From Diadema setosum (lineage: Eukaryota > Echinodermata > Echinoidea > Diadematoida > Diadematidae), in NCBI RefSeq assembly GCF_964275005.1, contig NC_092690.1:12094010-12158009 (forward strand): a stretch of 64,000 bases of DNA. Direction: 5' to 3'. Positions 44,104 through 55,693 of the stretch are shown here, piece by piece. The notes under the pieces were generated by a model, which was not told the origin of the DNA, did no database searches, and saw only the letters and a program-made list of their open reading frames with translations. Positions within the stretch are counted from its first letter, which is position 1. Each line of letters starts with the position of its first letter. The position numbers and the translations under genes are program-made.

Positions 44104-45642
44104 ACAGGAGAGCTGCACTTTCCCCAATGAAATGACGTGTTTGTGTGAGACACAGTATTAACGGTGGCAAAACAACATGCCACACATTTTGACACCGACA
44201 CAAATCACGCACCACCAATACCATCAGACGTTAAGTAACAAAACTTTGTTCTTCCCTCGCCTCCTCAGACGGTCACAGCCTCATGTTTCCTGCAACCGTT
44301 GGCCGAACAGGCTAAACCCACTTTATACCAACATGCATAATTCATGACACAGGCTACTAGTTTTATGAAAGAAGGGAGAAGGAATTTTCAGCAAAGAATA
44401 ATGAGTGAATTCAAGAACTGGTGCAGTGCATTAAGCTGTACCAGTAGCTACACCGAATCATCAACAGGTTTATCATTATTTCAGTTCCCAAATTCCATGT
44501 CAAAAGATCCAGGAAAATACCATGTGTTTCATCATTCAGGTTGAATGTAGATTTATGGATCTATCAAACGTTCAAGGATGGCGGAGGCTGCCCGCCCGGA
44601 CAAGTAACAAGCATGAAGCCGCCTCTTTTGTCTTTAGATTTAACAAAAACTATGCGTTGAATTAGTGGTAATCTTCATTGATATCAATTTATTGTGCATA
44701 CTCTATGATATTGTCTAACATTTGTGCTCAAAAGAAATGAAAAGATTTTGCATATTATTGGGTTTTTTTTTCAAGTGGTTGTTTAAGATTGTCTAATCTA
44801 TTAAGTCTTACTGTCCAGACATCCAACAACTGTAATGGGCAATAATGTGTCAACTAGAAAGGGGGTTGTATAATGACTATTTCCAATCATTTTAATATCA
44901 TAGAATTTTAACTCTTGTGTTTGCCGTCTGATTCTACTCAACGTCCGGGTCTATGTATCGAATTCCACTAAAATTATCAAAGTTTGTTTTTCATATGTAC
45001 AATTGTATTTTTTAAGGGTGAGAAAAATATCATGAAAATCGTGAATTTTAAGTGACAAAGTTGCGCATTCTACTTCTTCTTCTGGTTAAATCTGCATCCT
45101 TCAATAAGCTGAAGGTTCTTGCAGACAGAACTGAAGGACCTGTTCAGAATTTCAATTTCGTGGTATCTAGATAGGCCTACTGATCTAACGTTAGGCTGAT
45201 GGCATGTTTTAAATTTGTTCTTTTATCTGGACTATACATTATTACGATTGTAACTAGTTAGATTCTCAGACAACAATAGCCCAACATGATTATGCTGTCT
45301 GGTAATCTAATATTTATGTAATCACCTTGTTAAAGTGCACGCTGTGAGAAATAAACAATGTAAAAAAGGGCCAGGTATAAATGTGGACAAAGTAGGACAT
45401 AGCAGAGGCTTGCCAAGGATTAGTCAAGTTCAGACCAAGCCTTTAGGCCTATAATGTTGTTTGCTGTGCTTCAATCCATTGCCATATAGAATATCCTTCA
45501 TTGAAAAGTTTCACCTAAGGTGAGCGCCCTTACAACATAGGCAATAGGTCAAAATTGTGTTTTGATTGATTTTCTCGTATACGAGTTCTATATCGAAAAA
45601 AAAATGTCCATGAGTCTTGCAGCCTATGAGTTCGACACTATA

Positions 45643-47621
45643 CAGCGTGTCCCAGAAAAAACGAAACCGAGATTCCATGCAACTTTTTTACTATCGAAAT
45701 CATACATTAAGTATTTTTCTTTATGAGATATACATCAATGGAAAGACAAACTTTTCTTCTTTCATTTTGACGTACAACTTAATGTTCATCATTCATGCAT
45801 AACTGAGTTAAAACAATGAACAGCGGTGCTACCAAATCTTCATTTGCACGCGCAAATGGTGACTCTAAGTGAATTTTTCAGACTTTTAACGTTACGTTTT
45901 CGAAAAACAAAGTTCATTAGTCAAATATTCATATTTCTTTCTTTTATATGAGACCTAACGCGTCAAATAATTATGAATAACCCGTGCTTGAAAAAAAAAA
46001 AATGCATGAAAACATGCTTCATTTCTATCGATTCTACGGATAGTCGAAAAACAAGCATTCAGCTCTCCCGACTTAGCATTAGACAATGGGCTCATCTCCG
46101 CCATTGAATTCACACAAAACAACCACAGTGCTACAGTGAATGTTGTTGTTTGGGGGGGGGGGTATTTACAGAGAATACCGTATGAAACGGAAAGCCCTTT
46201 ATTGTCATTTCTTTAGAATAAGCTATGGAGACATAACCAAAGACTAATATTGTGAGTATGCACAGGCTGCACGCAGTCCAATGGCTGTGTGGGAAATCAA
46301 CATTATACAACAATGATACACATTTTGATGATTTTGTTGTTGTTGTTATTTTAAAGATCGAAAGAAGAGAGAGAGAGAGAAATGGGGCCCTATACAAATG
46401 ATGTGCCCCACAATGATGATTTTACACCTCAAACTTTTTTCACTGTTTTCACTCCTCTCTACATTTCCCTCACGCGTGGTTAGTCCTTCATCACTGACAG
46501 GGTTTTGAGGTTTTGAAGGAGGAGGTGAAGCAGAAAGAGAGGGCACATCACTTTATTCATCACTGAACTTGCGCTTCTAACATTTCAAAGGTGCAAGTGC
46601 AGGACAGAAGGTTGTTGTTGTTGTTTTTTGTGTTTTTTTGTGTGTTTTTTTTTTGTGTTTTTTTTTTTTTGGGGGGGGGGGGGGCTCGGAAGGTTTTTTC
46701 GGTCCGTTTATCCCACCCCACCTTCCCAAACATTCCGCTGATGAACACCCTTAATGCTCTGTAGTTACATGTACATAGCTGCTAAGGTCAGGCAAGCTCA
46801 TGATCATGCGAAGAGTTTGTTTGCAAAAACCGATAAGTCCGTATTTGCCAAATGGATATATTTGCGATTAAAGGTCAAGAAAAATAAAGAGAATAATAAG
46901 AAAATGTTTGCTTCTTTTGACCATAACTTCAAAAATGTACCTTTATGATTATTTAGTGACCAATATATCATTTAAAAGGTACTATTCTGTACTTTATGAC
47001 AGAGACCGTAATTCAAAATCTTTAAAAATGGACTTATCGGTTTTTGCGAACAAGCTCTCCATGTGCTAATTCAAGACCTTTTTCACAATTGTCTGTAACA
47101 ATCTCTTTTACCCCCCCCCCCCCTTCATGTTTGTGTAAATTCATTGAAGCACGAAGGCCATTGTTATTTGCCAAGTTGGGCATGTCGGGAAAGCTAAATG
47201 GCTCCTTATTTACTATGTATCTATCTGGGTAAAATGGAAGCATATTTTCAAATTAAGTTTTCTCGAGCAGGCGTTGATCATTTTTGACGCATGGGATAAA
47301 GGAAAAAGAATGGATATTAAGGCTATGATTTGATTTTTATTTTTATTTTTTTTTTTGCAAAAGATTGATGAAAAATTCTGAAAAACTCATTCAAAGTCGA
47401 CATTATAGTTTGCTCGTGCAAATGAAAATTTAGTAGCACTACTGTCTATTGCTCTAGCTCAGTCACGCACGAATTTGGAACAATGAGTTGTGCATCAAAT
47501 GAAAGAAAAGAAGTGTATCCTTCAATCCATGGACATCTCATAAAGCAAATAGGTGATTAAGATCGCAAAGAATTACAATGAAACTTGGTTTCGTTTTTTT
47601 TTTTTTTTCTGGGACACGCTG
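45643..47621. mobile_element. 2-kb mariner-like non-autonomous element
   Basis: The ends are CAGCGTGTCCCAGAAAAA followed by CGAAACC, and their inverse with a longer T-run. TA flanks both sides (45641-45642 and 47622-47623). Unit 1 (about 19358-19362) has no insertion. A TA target with such ends is typical of Tc1/mariner/IS630 elements. Its 1979 bases contain no transposase frame, several homopolymer runs (46148-46157, 46669-46683) and a nested foldback (46813-47057), so it depends on outside transposase. Confidence 0.8.
46813..47057. mobile_element. nested 245-bp foldback
   Basis: GTTTGCAAAAACCGATAAG (near 46818) and its inverse CTTATCGGTTTTTGCGAAC (near 47033) bound a non-coding core. It lies inside the 45643-47621 element. 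Confidence 0.65.
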
Positions 47622-49235
47622 TAAAGGCAAATAAAGTCCATTAGTTCGACACTAGGTAAAAACAGCCCCAGAGTTCGCCAGATACAACACGGCGCTATTA
47701 GTAAATGTGTCGGTCTCATTCGCCTTCTTAGCTTATAGTCACTTAGTTGGTCGAACTGACTCGTGAGCTGTATAACTTATGGGTTGTTTGACATGTGAGC
47801 TGTATGACTTGTGAGCTGTATGGCTCGGGGGCTGTATGACTCGTGTATGGGTCTCGATCTCATGACGTGCACCCAGTTAACAGGCCATGCACGAGGAAGA
47901 ACATTAACACTGAATGCAAAGAAAAAAAAAGGGGGGAATACAGAAAACAGGGATGCCAAGTTCAATTTTTTTTTTTTTTTTTTATGAATGAGATTTTCAT
48001 GACTCGGCATCTCGGCGAGCGAATGTGCGCGCGAGCGAGGGTGCGGGAGGGTTTTTTTTTTTCCCCTGTGGCCTCCCACGGTAGGTAGCTTTTTCAATTT
48101 TTAGCTCATAGTGGTGCGATCAGGTGCATTTTTATTTTGAAAGACAAAAAGGAAAATGTACCTTCAATTGCAACAATCACTTTAATTTTTTGAGGTATGC
48201 TCATTAGTATAGGCCCAAGTTGCAGACTTCGCCCGATGCGTGAGAAAAATGGGTACCATGCGTGAGATCGTGAGACGGCCCCTAAATGCTTGAGTCTCAC
48301 GCAGAATGCGTGAGACTTGGTAGCTCTGAGAAAAGTGTCCGAAAAAATAATTCAAAATGAAACTTTCCAGCAGAGTAGTTGCAGAGCAGCTGGTGACGAT
48401 AAGGATTGGAATTTGATTACTTAAAAACTTTTTGAGACATGAGAGGTGTCCCACTTCTCCCGCGCCCCAGTTCACCCCACTCTCCCCTATAGTCACTTGA
48501 TTGTATATTTCAGAGAAAATATTCTTTGTCATCTACAATTTCTGTTTCCATTATTCTACAACTTTTTGGCATTAGTGAGACAAACGATGTAATCAAATCA
48601 CAAAAGAATTAAATGTTTTAGTTTTAAAGTGTGTTAAGGGTACATTGATTGTTTAATCACGTTTCTTTAGTGTATCCAGAGTCTACTGTTTGTTTTACCC
48701 GCTCAACGCTAGCGGGCGGCAGCCACTTCCGTTTCACTAGCGGCCGTGTAAAATCGGGAGAGTTGATCATCTTTAGTATGCAGTGTATGACCTTCTTATG
48801 ATCTTTGGTTATACAGAAGAGCTTTTCCCTAATAAATATGATGGAGAGGAGAAACATTGTCTTTGGTCACAGTAGAAAAGACGCAGGCTCTAAAAGAGCA
48901 TACTGGTAATTATCTGCTTTGCTGAAGTTGTTGTTGTTTTAGCGATTATTAGTCAAACAAAACTACTTATACCACTCAATGCTACTTGCATTTTTTCTTT
49001 TCTCGGCTTCTTGTCCTATTTTTTTTTTTTTTTTAATCAAGTGAAAGCCAGGGAATTGAGCGCTAAGTTCAGCACTAGGGCTGTTTATGGAAAGCCAGTG
49101 CGTCAAAATTGTTTTAAAACTGCATAGGAGCTTTAGAGAGCTCAGAGAACAGTGGGACAATAAGATTCCAGCAGTTCGTTCAATTTCTAACATATTTTAT
49201 TTCTATCACAGTAAAGTCACATTCTACTTAAATAT

Positions 49236-50581
49236 GTTTGTATCTTTTATTTAAATTTTGATGGCACCTTTTGAATCGATTGTTCGATTTTCCTAAAATA
49301 TAACTTGCATCGATGAGTTCTACGCGGTGCACTCCCGTCGTATAACGAACAAGCACTGTTATATCAAATTTCTCGTTACAATGAAGTAAATAATAATTAT
49401 TTAGGCCCCAGCATTATCAGCTCTGCGTTTTGATATTTTATTTGTTTGGTTGTAATAAACTTTGTATACACCGAAAGAAAATTACCGGTCCGGTTTCTAG
49501 TATCGCTCGGCTGTATACTATGATTGTTGTTTTCACTTAATCTGCAGTATTTAATTTAATTTTTTTTTTTTGAAGGGGGGGGGGAGTGGTGGGGTTCATG
49601 GTATAAGTGTATAATGCTACATTTTTTTTTTCAATCTACCACAGCGTAAACACAAAGTCGAATAAAGAGTAACGAAAACAACTAACCCCGCGAATCACCG
49701 CATAACAATCATGATATCTCTTTTTTTTATTTGTTAAAGAGTGATAATTCGAAGTTTGATAGTGCGCAATTTTTCCTCACATCTGTTGCTGTCTGTAATC
49801 TAATTGATAGTATTCTTGTATCATTGTTGTTGTTGTTTTCTCTTTGCTCTCCATTTCAGCAACCTAATAACAGGGAAAACATGACTTCAACTCACCTGTT
49901 ACCGTACAATCTGAGTACCCGGCAATGTGATCTCTGGTAGTAGTTGCGTATAGGTGTCAACTGTTCAGAAGTATCTCCCTTCGTCCTGAAATGCAAGCAG
50001 CGTCTTCTATTGTCAGTGAAGAGTCGTATAGGTGATGTTGAAATGATGGCTTTCCTGATGTGCTCTCTTGTTTGATTGAGGCCGTTTATCTAAAGTCTCG
50101 ATCAATTCATTTGTGACCCCCTCCCAGGAACTGTCTCTTAGGAATTTTCTCTTATTCGTTCTGTCAGGAGAGGGCTGACATGTCGTAAAAAAAAAAAAAA
50201 AAAACATTACGCATGTTTATTGTGACAGCCCCAGCAACGCTGAGCATGACCAAGTGAATTGCAACCAGGTCTGTATTTTGTCTCCATTTTACATGATTCA
50301 TTTATATTGTTTGAACACCTGATCTTCATATTATGTTGTAATGATATATATAACATATTATAATATTGTATTTTTAATTGGTATATGTTGTATTCTTTAT
50401 TTGGTATACATTTTGTTTTTGTTTTTTTTTTTGCCATTCTATCCTTTGTTGACATGTTTGAACATGATATGCATGTATACCTTTTCATTTTTGAAGCGCC
50501 ATGAGAACTGAAAAGTGGACCTGTGCGCTATACAAGTATGGCTATTATTATTATTATGATTATGATTATGATTATTATTAA

Positions 50582-50619
<38 letters not shown>

Positions 50620-52133
50620 GTAGTAGTAGTAGTAGTAGTAGTAGTATTTAGACCTTCACTAATATCGGTGTTATTGCATTTCCGTATGTACATTAAAAGT
50701 TAGAAAAATGAATTTAAATTGAAATTGAAATTGAAAATTGCTTCCCGGGATGCTATATCTTACCCTTCCGCTAGGTCACAAGGCCTGGGACACTCTGTCA
50801 TTGTATCCACATGAAATGAATGCCGATGCTCCCAACATCATCGCTGATATTTGGCCTCATGACGATGACTTCGGCACCAGGGAGCTGTGTCATTGTGTTA
50901 CCAAAACTGCAGTATAGAGCCAATGAATAAAACAATGTGTGGACAAAATGAAGTGGAACATGAGGAAGCATTTCGTATCACAATCAGACAGTACAACGTT
51001 CACTCTTCTCGCCATCATAGGCCTAAAGGTTTGGTATCAGGAGACTATGATACGTGCCTCCAAGTTATAGTTCTTGTCACACATTAACGTGTATCAAGAC
51101 TAGGCCTATTCAAATCACTTAGATCTATACTTTAACGCAGTCTTGTTTCCTTGTTGGTCGTGTAGCCTCGGAACAAAGTTACAGTGGGACTGCATGCTGC
51201 TGTAGAAGTCGCGACATCTACGCGTGATTTGGCTACAGTAATAAGGGTGAATCTATTGAAAAGAAATAACGCAATGTCAAAAAAAGTTCATAGACAAGAA
51301 CACAAGTAAGCCTGTTTGCCATCACAAATTGAACACAAAATGAAAAAGGATGTTTTGTTCGAACATTTTGTCAAGGGCTTTACTTACTTTTTCATGGAAA
51401 TACAAATAAAGTCTCACGTTTCCCTTAGTCCAAGCACCAAGTTGAATATGCAACAGAAAATGTGGCATAATACATCTACGTATGATACTGCTCATCAACA
51501 CGTCACGACTTATACGCAGTCAAGTGGCATACAATCATGTACTAAGTAAGTATGCTGATGTGCATGAACACAACATGCTCGTAGCATCGAGCTTTGCTTT
51601 AACTGCTAAGCCAGCATCCATTACGAGCACGGCATCCATCTAGGTTTTTCAACAATTGGTGCGATGAACCACATCAACATTAGATCAAAGTGCATCTAAC
51701 GCTCTACGTGTCATTTGAATGATCTGCTTTAAAACATCAACAGTAACGACAATCCATTGAATAATCATGTTTCTCATGCACCTGCCGTCTCCAATAAACA
51801 ATTGTCCCAAGTTGTTTTCAGCATTTTGCTTGTGGCCTAATTGCTATATTAAACTCCTCAAACAAGTTTGGAAACGGATCTGAGTTTGATCAACCATTTC
51901 TCATTTTCCTTATTTGTGCTTAAATCCACATAAAGATTGTTTAGTTCTCTATAAAACGATACCACACTTGTTACGATTATCGTATACATGGAGGTGCAGT
52001 GCTTACAAATAATATTATGAGGTAAAGGCAAAATTTAAAAGCCGTAAAAATGTCCTAATTTTTGACTTCCCTAATGGAGTTTCCCTGTTATGAGTGAGTT
52101 CTCCGTTGTTCTTTGGTGTTCATTTACTGTAAC
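49236..52133. other. gene-free stretch right of the duplication
   Basis: No exon with a recognisable family is found. The stretch holds T and G runs (49560-49585), an A-run (50187-50204), a (TTA)n/(TAG)n tract preceded by a GTGCGCTATACAAGTATGGC motif, and short frames without motifs. The region 50740-51090 is slightly less AT-rich but shows no convincing splice structure. Confidence 0.5.
50485..50648 (+). repeat. GCGCTATACAAG-type retroposon tail with (TTA)n/(TAG)n
   Basis: TGTGCGCTATACAAGTATGG followed by CTATTATTATT resembles the 3' ends of LINE/SINE families in many invertebrates, where a trinucleotide tail expands. The tract at 50540-50648 changes from TTA to TAG units. The body upstream is not identified. 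The poly-Asn minus-strand frame is an artefact of the tract. Confidence 0.55.
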
Positions 52134-52302
52134 CAGGGGCGGATCCAGCAATTTCGTAAAGAGGGGACGCGTTTACAAAATTAAAGGGGGGAGGCGCACG
52201 CACCCCTCCCCCCATTTTTTTCTTTTGATTTCTTTTGTTTCAACAAAAAATAAAAGGGGGGGGGGCGTGCGCCGGTTGCGGTCCTCCCTGGATCCGCCAC
52301 TA
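52134..52302. mobile_element. hAT-type MITE (GGGGCGGATCCAG ends)
   Basis: The left end is CAGGGGCGGATCCAGC and the right end is the inverse of TAGTGGCGGATCCAGG. CAGNGGCGGATCCAG is a well-known hAT inverted end in animals. A G/C-run interior pairs with itself. An 8-bp target duplication is not convincing (ACTGTAA occurs on both sides but out of register). Confidence 0.72.
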
Positions 52303-52372
52303 AGTGACTGTAAAATCAGCATTTTCCTTGAGTGAAATATGTATGCGTTCAACCAAACAGATAAACAAACAA

Positions 52373-52377
52373 ACACA

Positions 52378-52422
<45 letters not shown>

Positions 52423-52440
52423 CCACACACACACACACAA
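52373..52440. repeat. (CA)n microsatellite
   Basis: A CA-rich run with a few interruptions. The Val-Cys minus-strand frame across it is an artefact. Confidence 0.93.
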
Positions 52441-52629
52441 GCGCAAACACAAACGATCATGACTCAAACCAACCTCGCCACATTAACCATGCACAACAAA
52501 GACAGAAAGAAGTGAGATGGCATGGTCTTGATTAATTTTTATCGGTAAGTTTCATCTTTATTTTTTCCTCATTTTGTCGTTATTTTGTCTTTACTTATTG
52601 TTTACTTTGTCTTTATTGTCAATGAACAT

Positions 52630-53064
52630 GATCGGGGCTCAGTATCTGGTGGACGACCCAACTGCTTGCACCACTGCCTGGCACCGTGTCCTCATGCTGT
52701 TGATTAGCTTCGTGATTCGCTGCCGAGGAATGACGTCCCGCTCGTCAACCAGTATCTGACGGATGCCTGCCAATATCTTTGTATTTGTGACCCTCTTCCC
52801 CACAGCTCGGCCAAGTTCATCCCAAAGATGTTCTATGGGGTTGAGGTCGGAGCTGCATGCAGGTCAGTCCATTCTAGTGACGCCCTCTCTCTCGAGAAAG
52901 TTGCGCACAAGTCTCGCTCTATGTGATCTTGCGTTGTCATCTTTTTGAAGCATCTCAGCTTCAATCTGCCCTATGGCGCGGACTTTTTGAACATTGCTTG
53001 CGCGTGGCATGATGTGCAACAATAAAACTTGATGAGCTATCAAAATTGCCTGGCATGGCACCAC
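52630..53064 (-). pseudogene. Tc1/mariner (IS630) transposase fragment, broken
   Basis: The minus strand reads DDNARSHRARLVRNFLEREG, then PACSSDLNPIEHLWDELGRAV, then GIRQILVDERDVIPRQRITK and NSMRTRCQAVVQA. These are the second and third catalytic blocks of a Tc1-type DDE transposase, covering roughly the C-terminal third. The first Asp block and the N-terminal DNA-binding domain are absent. Between TRMD and PACSSDLN a conserved Trp codon has become TGA, at 52864-52866. No inverted ends were found, so it is a dead fragment. Confidence 0.85.
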
Positions 53065-53473
53065 TGAAAACTAATATGTGAAGTTAAGATGTCTCTTGAA
53101 ATTTGCCTTCGTGGCTGACCAGTTGAGAACTAAGGACATAACACACACACATACACACACACACGCACACACACAATGTTCTCTGTTTACTCTTCCAACC
53201 ATTGTACAGCGTAATCATCTTTCCTTGAATTTCCACTCTATGAAATTGGATAAAGACTATCAATAATCAAACTCAACATTTTATCCATATTTGAAACCTC
53301 TCTACTTGTAAAAGTATTCTATGAAAAAACTGAAGTATTGAAAGGCAAGACTGAAAAAAAAAATGAAGACGTTAGACTTGGTGGAAATGAGCGGTGGCTA
53401 TTTGGGGCTTGCCAAAGATTAAAGAATATTCCCGTGAAAATGGTTGGATTTATCAAACTGAGGTTAATATAAA

Positions 53474-53674
53474 TTGGTTTCTGATGAAGATGTCACCGTC
53501 ACCACTGCTATTTATAATGGACCACTAGCCTCCTCGTGTGCCGCGGCAGCAGCTGCGACGGCTGCCGCATATGAGTTGACTCCAAGTTCCCACCTCCCTG
53601 CTCCGAGTCACCTTTCATCTCTCTGCTTGATCATTCAGACCCAAAATCCATCAAAATCGCATAACGGAATGTAG
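53474..53674 (+). other. Ala/Ser-rich open stretch upstream of the homeobox
   Basis: An open plus-strand frame without an ATG at its start encodes SSCAAAAAATAAAYELTPSS then HLPAPSHLSS. Poly-Ala and Ser/Pro-rich segments are common N-terminal to homeodomains, and this stretch is more GC-rich than its surroundings. It could be an upstream exon of the homeobox gene, but I could not define splice sites. This is tentative. Confidence 0.3.
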
Positions 53675-53805
53675 GACCCTACCGATAAACAAGGCTGATT
53701 TCGCCATCACCTGCCTTTGGTTTTGTTAGTGCGCTTTAGGGGTTTGCTTGTTTGTTTGGATTTTGTTCGATAGAAGTCTCCACAACATCAGATGTTCACC
53801 CACAG

Positions 53806-53944
53806 AATGACGAGAGCTGCTGCGTGCGCCGCCGCCGCAGAGCGCAAGAAACTTCGTCGAAGCCGGACGACCTTTACGCAGACGCAGCTGGCCGTGCTGG
53901 AGCGCGAGTTTGCAAACACTCACTACCCTTGCGTCTCGACGAGA
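53806..53944 (+). CDS. paired-class homeobox exon, N-terminal part of the homeodomain
   Basis: The plus-strand frame from an ATG at 53807 (directly after CACCCACAG, a plausible acceptor) reads MTRAAACAAAAERKK, then LRRSRTTFTQTQLAVLERE, then FANTHYPCVSTR. Counting Leu before RRSRTTF as homeodomain residue 1, Phe8, Leu16, Phe20, Tyr25 and Arg31 fall where homeodomains need them, and Pro26 is typical of the paired class. The second piece at 54159-54203 continues the domain. A GT follows the last Arg codon at 53945. Homeodomain proteins are nuclear DNA-binding regulators. Gene identity is not assigned. Neighbours are transposon remnants. The gene could be genuine, rapidly evolving or decayed. Confidence 0.7.
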
Positions 53945-54158
53945 GTAGTCTAGCTTCTGGACTCTTTTTACTCGTAGCGGTGATTCAGTGTACACGACAA
54001 GCCGTATGAGGGCGTAACACCCGAGGATGCGATACGCCGAGAACTGCGATACCCGAGGAAAAAGGCGCGCAGTCTCTCGATTATCGCAATCAGAAAATTT
54101 GCGCCCTGTCTTGGTTTATCGCACCAAGGAAAAAGGGGACGGAGCCCACACGACTAGA

Positions 54159-54203
54159 GAGCAGCTAGCTGCTAAGACGAGTCTCTCGGAAGCCAGGGTA
54201 CAG
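54159..54203 (+). CDS. paired-class homeobox exon, residues 32-46
   Basis: The frame reads EQLAAKTSLSEARVQ and ends at CAG|GTGAGAG. A donor between homeodomain residues 46 and 47 is a classic paired-class intron position. Leu34, Leu40, Glu42, Arg44 and Val45 are conserved. The left boundary is problematic: an in-frame join to the upstream piece would need a GT-GA or AG-AG intron, while the nearest AG (54156-54157) shifts the frame by one base and meets TAA soon after. The recognition-helix exon (VWFQNRR) is not found in the rest of the window. Confidence 0.65.
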
Positions 54204-54729
54204 GTGAGAGCCTGTTTGGGGCTCTTTTCTTCTTCTTCTGACTCTGCTAGTGCCTATTATCAGCTACTCAGTTTTCTAACTAGGACCAAGGATACCATAA
54301 TTATGCCCGTCATGATCGTCTACCTTTATGCGTATATCACTGCCACAAAATTGTTATTCTCCTGTCAACAATCTGAAATAATGTAAAGCAGAGTACTCAA
54401 AGTGATATCAAATCCTGTGAATATCTATAATCAATCTTTTTGAAAGCCCACGAGCCAATATCGTACCAAATGATGATGTGAAAATAATTCTTGTGTCCCA
54501 CAAGCATGGCAAGTACTGTATTTGATTGATCCACCTGTTAGTTTTGATATTTAATACTTACGGTGCATAGATAACTATGAGACTATGATTGTGCATAGAT
54601 TGAATTTACCGGTATTATTGTCGTTTGCCTGATGTTTTATGCCCAACGTTTGGAACATTAATGCGCCCTTCTCTTCAAGGTCCGGGGCTATGTATGTTAG
54701 GGACATGGACACTTTATTCTATAACCTCC

Positions 54730-54773
<44 letters not shown>

Positions 54774-55162
54774 TAGAGAGAGGGAGAGAGAAAAAAATCC
54801 GGGTCTAGTTTCCAACAGACACGCTAAACTTGTAAAAAGTATCCGACCTAGTCGTGGATCTCATCTCAGCACCGGTAACTAACCGGTAACCAACGTGTTT
54901 CAATGGCGACAGCCTACGGCTTTGCAGCAGCTGTTAAAACTGCACCTGGCTTCTTGGAACACAATCTTCTGTCAAGGATCTCTTTGTATTATTATGTACA
55001 TAAAATTATTATTTATAGGGCCCTTTACCTTTAATGGGGCGGGCTTATAGAGCTGTAATATACTGTATGTAAATGGACTAGTGCAGCTCTATGGGCGGGC
55101 TCTACTTCTATCCGCTGTACGGCGCCCTCTTCCGACCCGAGCCTTTCAAACCATACAGACTG
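54204..55162. other. gene-free stretch after the homeobox
   Basis: No continuation of the homeodomain is found. A (GA)n tract lies at 54734-54790. The rest is AT-rich without motifs. Confidence 0.5.
54734..54790. repeat. (GA)n microsatellite
   Basis: A run of GA units with two interruptions (GGGATA, GGGAG). The Arg-Glu frame is an artefact. Confidence 0.93.
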
Positions 55163-55693
55163 CACTGCAAAAAGTCCGGTGTTAAATAGTGAACACCGAG
55201 CTGGTGTTAAATTTTCGGTGCTCAATTATGGTGTTAAATTAACACCCCCGGGTGTCATTTCCAAATTTTAAACTGTTTTTTGAAGAGTTTCTTAGTAACT
55301 GCACTTCTTGTTGATTTTTAATTTAAACAAGACGATCAAGAATTTTACATTAAAATACTAGATTTTTGAAAAAATGTGAAAATAATTTTACACCAAAGTA
55401 ACACCAGCTGGTGTGGTCCCTTATTGAAGCTGGACGGGTGTTAAACCATTGATATTAACACCAACAAGTATCAAATCAACACCATGTGGTGTCATTTTTT
55501 AATTAACACCAGTACAGTGTCAAAATAACACCAGGTACAGTGTCAAATTAACACCACGAAGTGTCAGATGAACACTTTTCAACACCACCACAGTGCATTT
55601 TTAACACCTGTGGGTGTGGTCCTTTATTGAAGTTTGATCGGTGGTAGATTTAACACCCGTGGTGTTAAATCTAACACCCATGTTTTTACAGTG
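55163..55693. mobile_element. GGTGTTAA-rich MITE with CACTG ends
   Basis: The left end is CACTGCAAAAAGTCCGG then TGTTAAAT, and the right end is the inverse of CACTGTAAAAACATGGG then TGTTAGAT. The 531-bp interior carries about fifteen copies of GGTGTTAA or its inverse. CACTG ends suggest a CACTA/EnSpm-type origin. A possible TG flank occurs on both sides, but the target duplication is uncertain. Non-coding. Confidence 0.68.

Larger units (their letters stand above)
45608..47873. repeat. word-repeat foldback, copy 3 (split by a transposon)
   Basis: The left fragment (45608-45642) and right fragment (47622-47873) correspond to the single copy at 19306-19593. They contain the same GAGTTCGACACTA, GTCGGTCTC and GGGCTGTATGACTCG words. 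The mariner-like element separates them. Confidence 0.75.
37621..48712. mobile_element. candidate 2.6-kb TIR element, unit 2 copy (interrupted)
   Basis: The left end is CTAGCTTTGAGCGGGTAAAG and the right end is ACCCGCTCAACGCTAG, its inverse. Removing the LINE with one target copy (about 6.46 kb) and the mariner-like element (about 1.98 kb) leaves about 2.65 kb, which agrees with unit 1. The LINE inserted inside the left inverted end. Confidence 0.55.
21430..49235. repeat. segmental duplication, unit 2 (carries gene B)
   Basis: This is a direct paralogous copy of 4415-21105, expanded to about 27.8 kb by insertions: a LINE (37644-44088), a mariner-like element (45643-47621), TIR elements (24873-27605 and 27681-28521), a 660-bp palindrome and several MITEs. 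Sequence between the insertions remains alignable by eye with unit 1 throughout. Confidence 0.88.
37465..49235. other. upstream flank of gene B
   Basis: Apart from the LINE ORFs there is no gene. Sequence outside the LINE and the mariner-like element aligns with 17186-21105 of unit 1. No promoter element can be supported. Confidence 0.6.

Noticed and set aside
50439-50693. Poly-Thr/poly-Asn frame
   Set aside because: It is the translation of a TTA/TAG trinucleotide tract on the minus strand, with no other protein feature.
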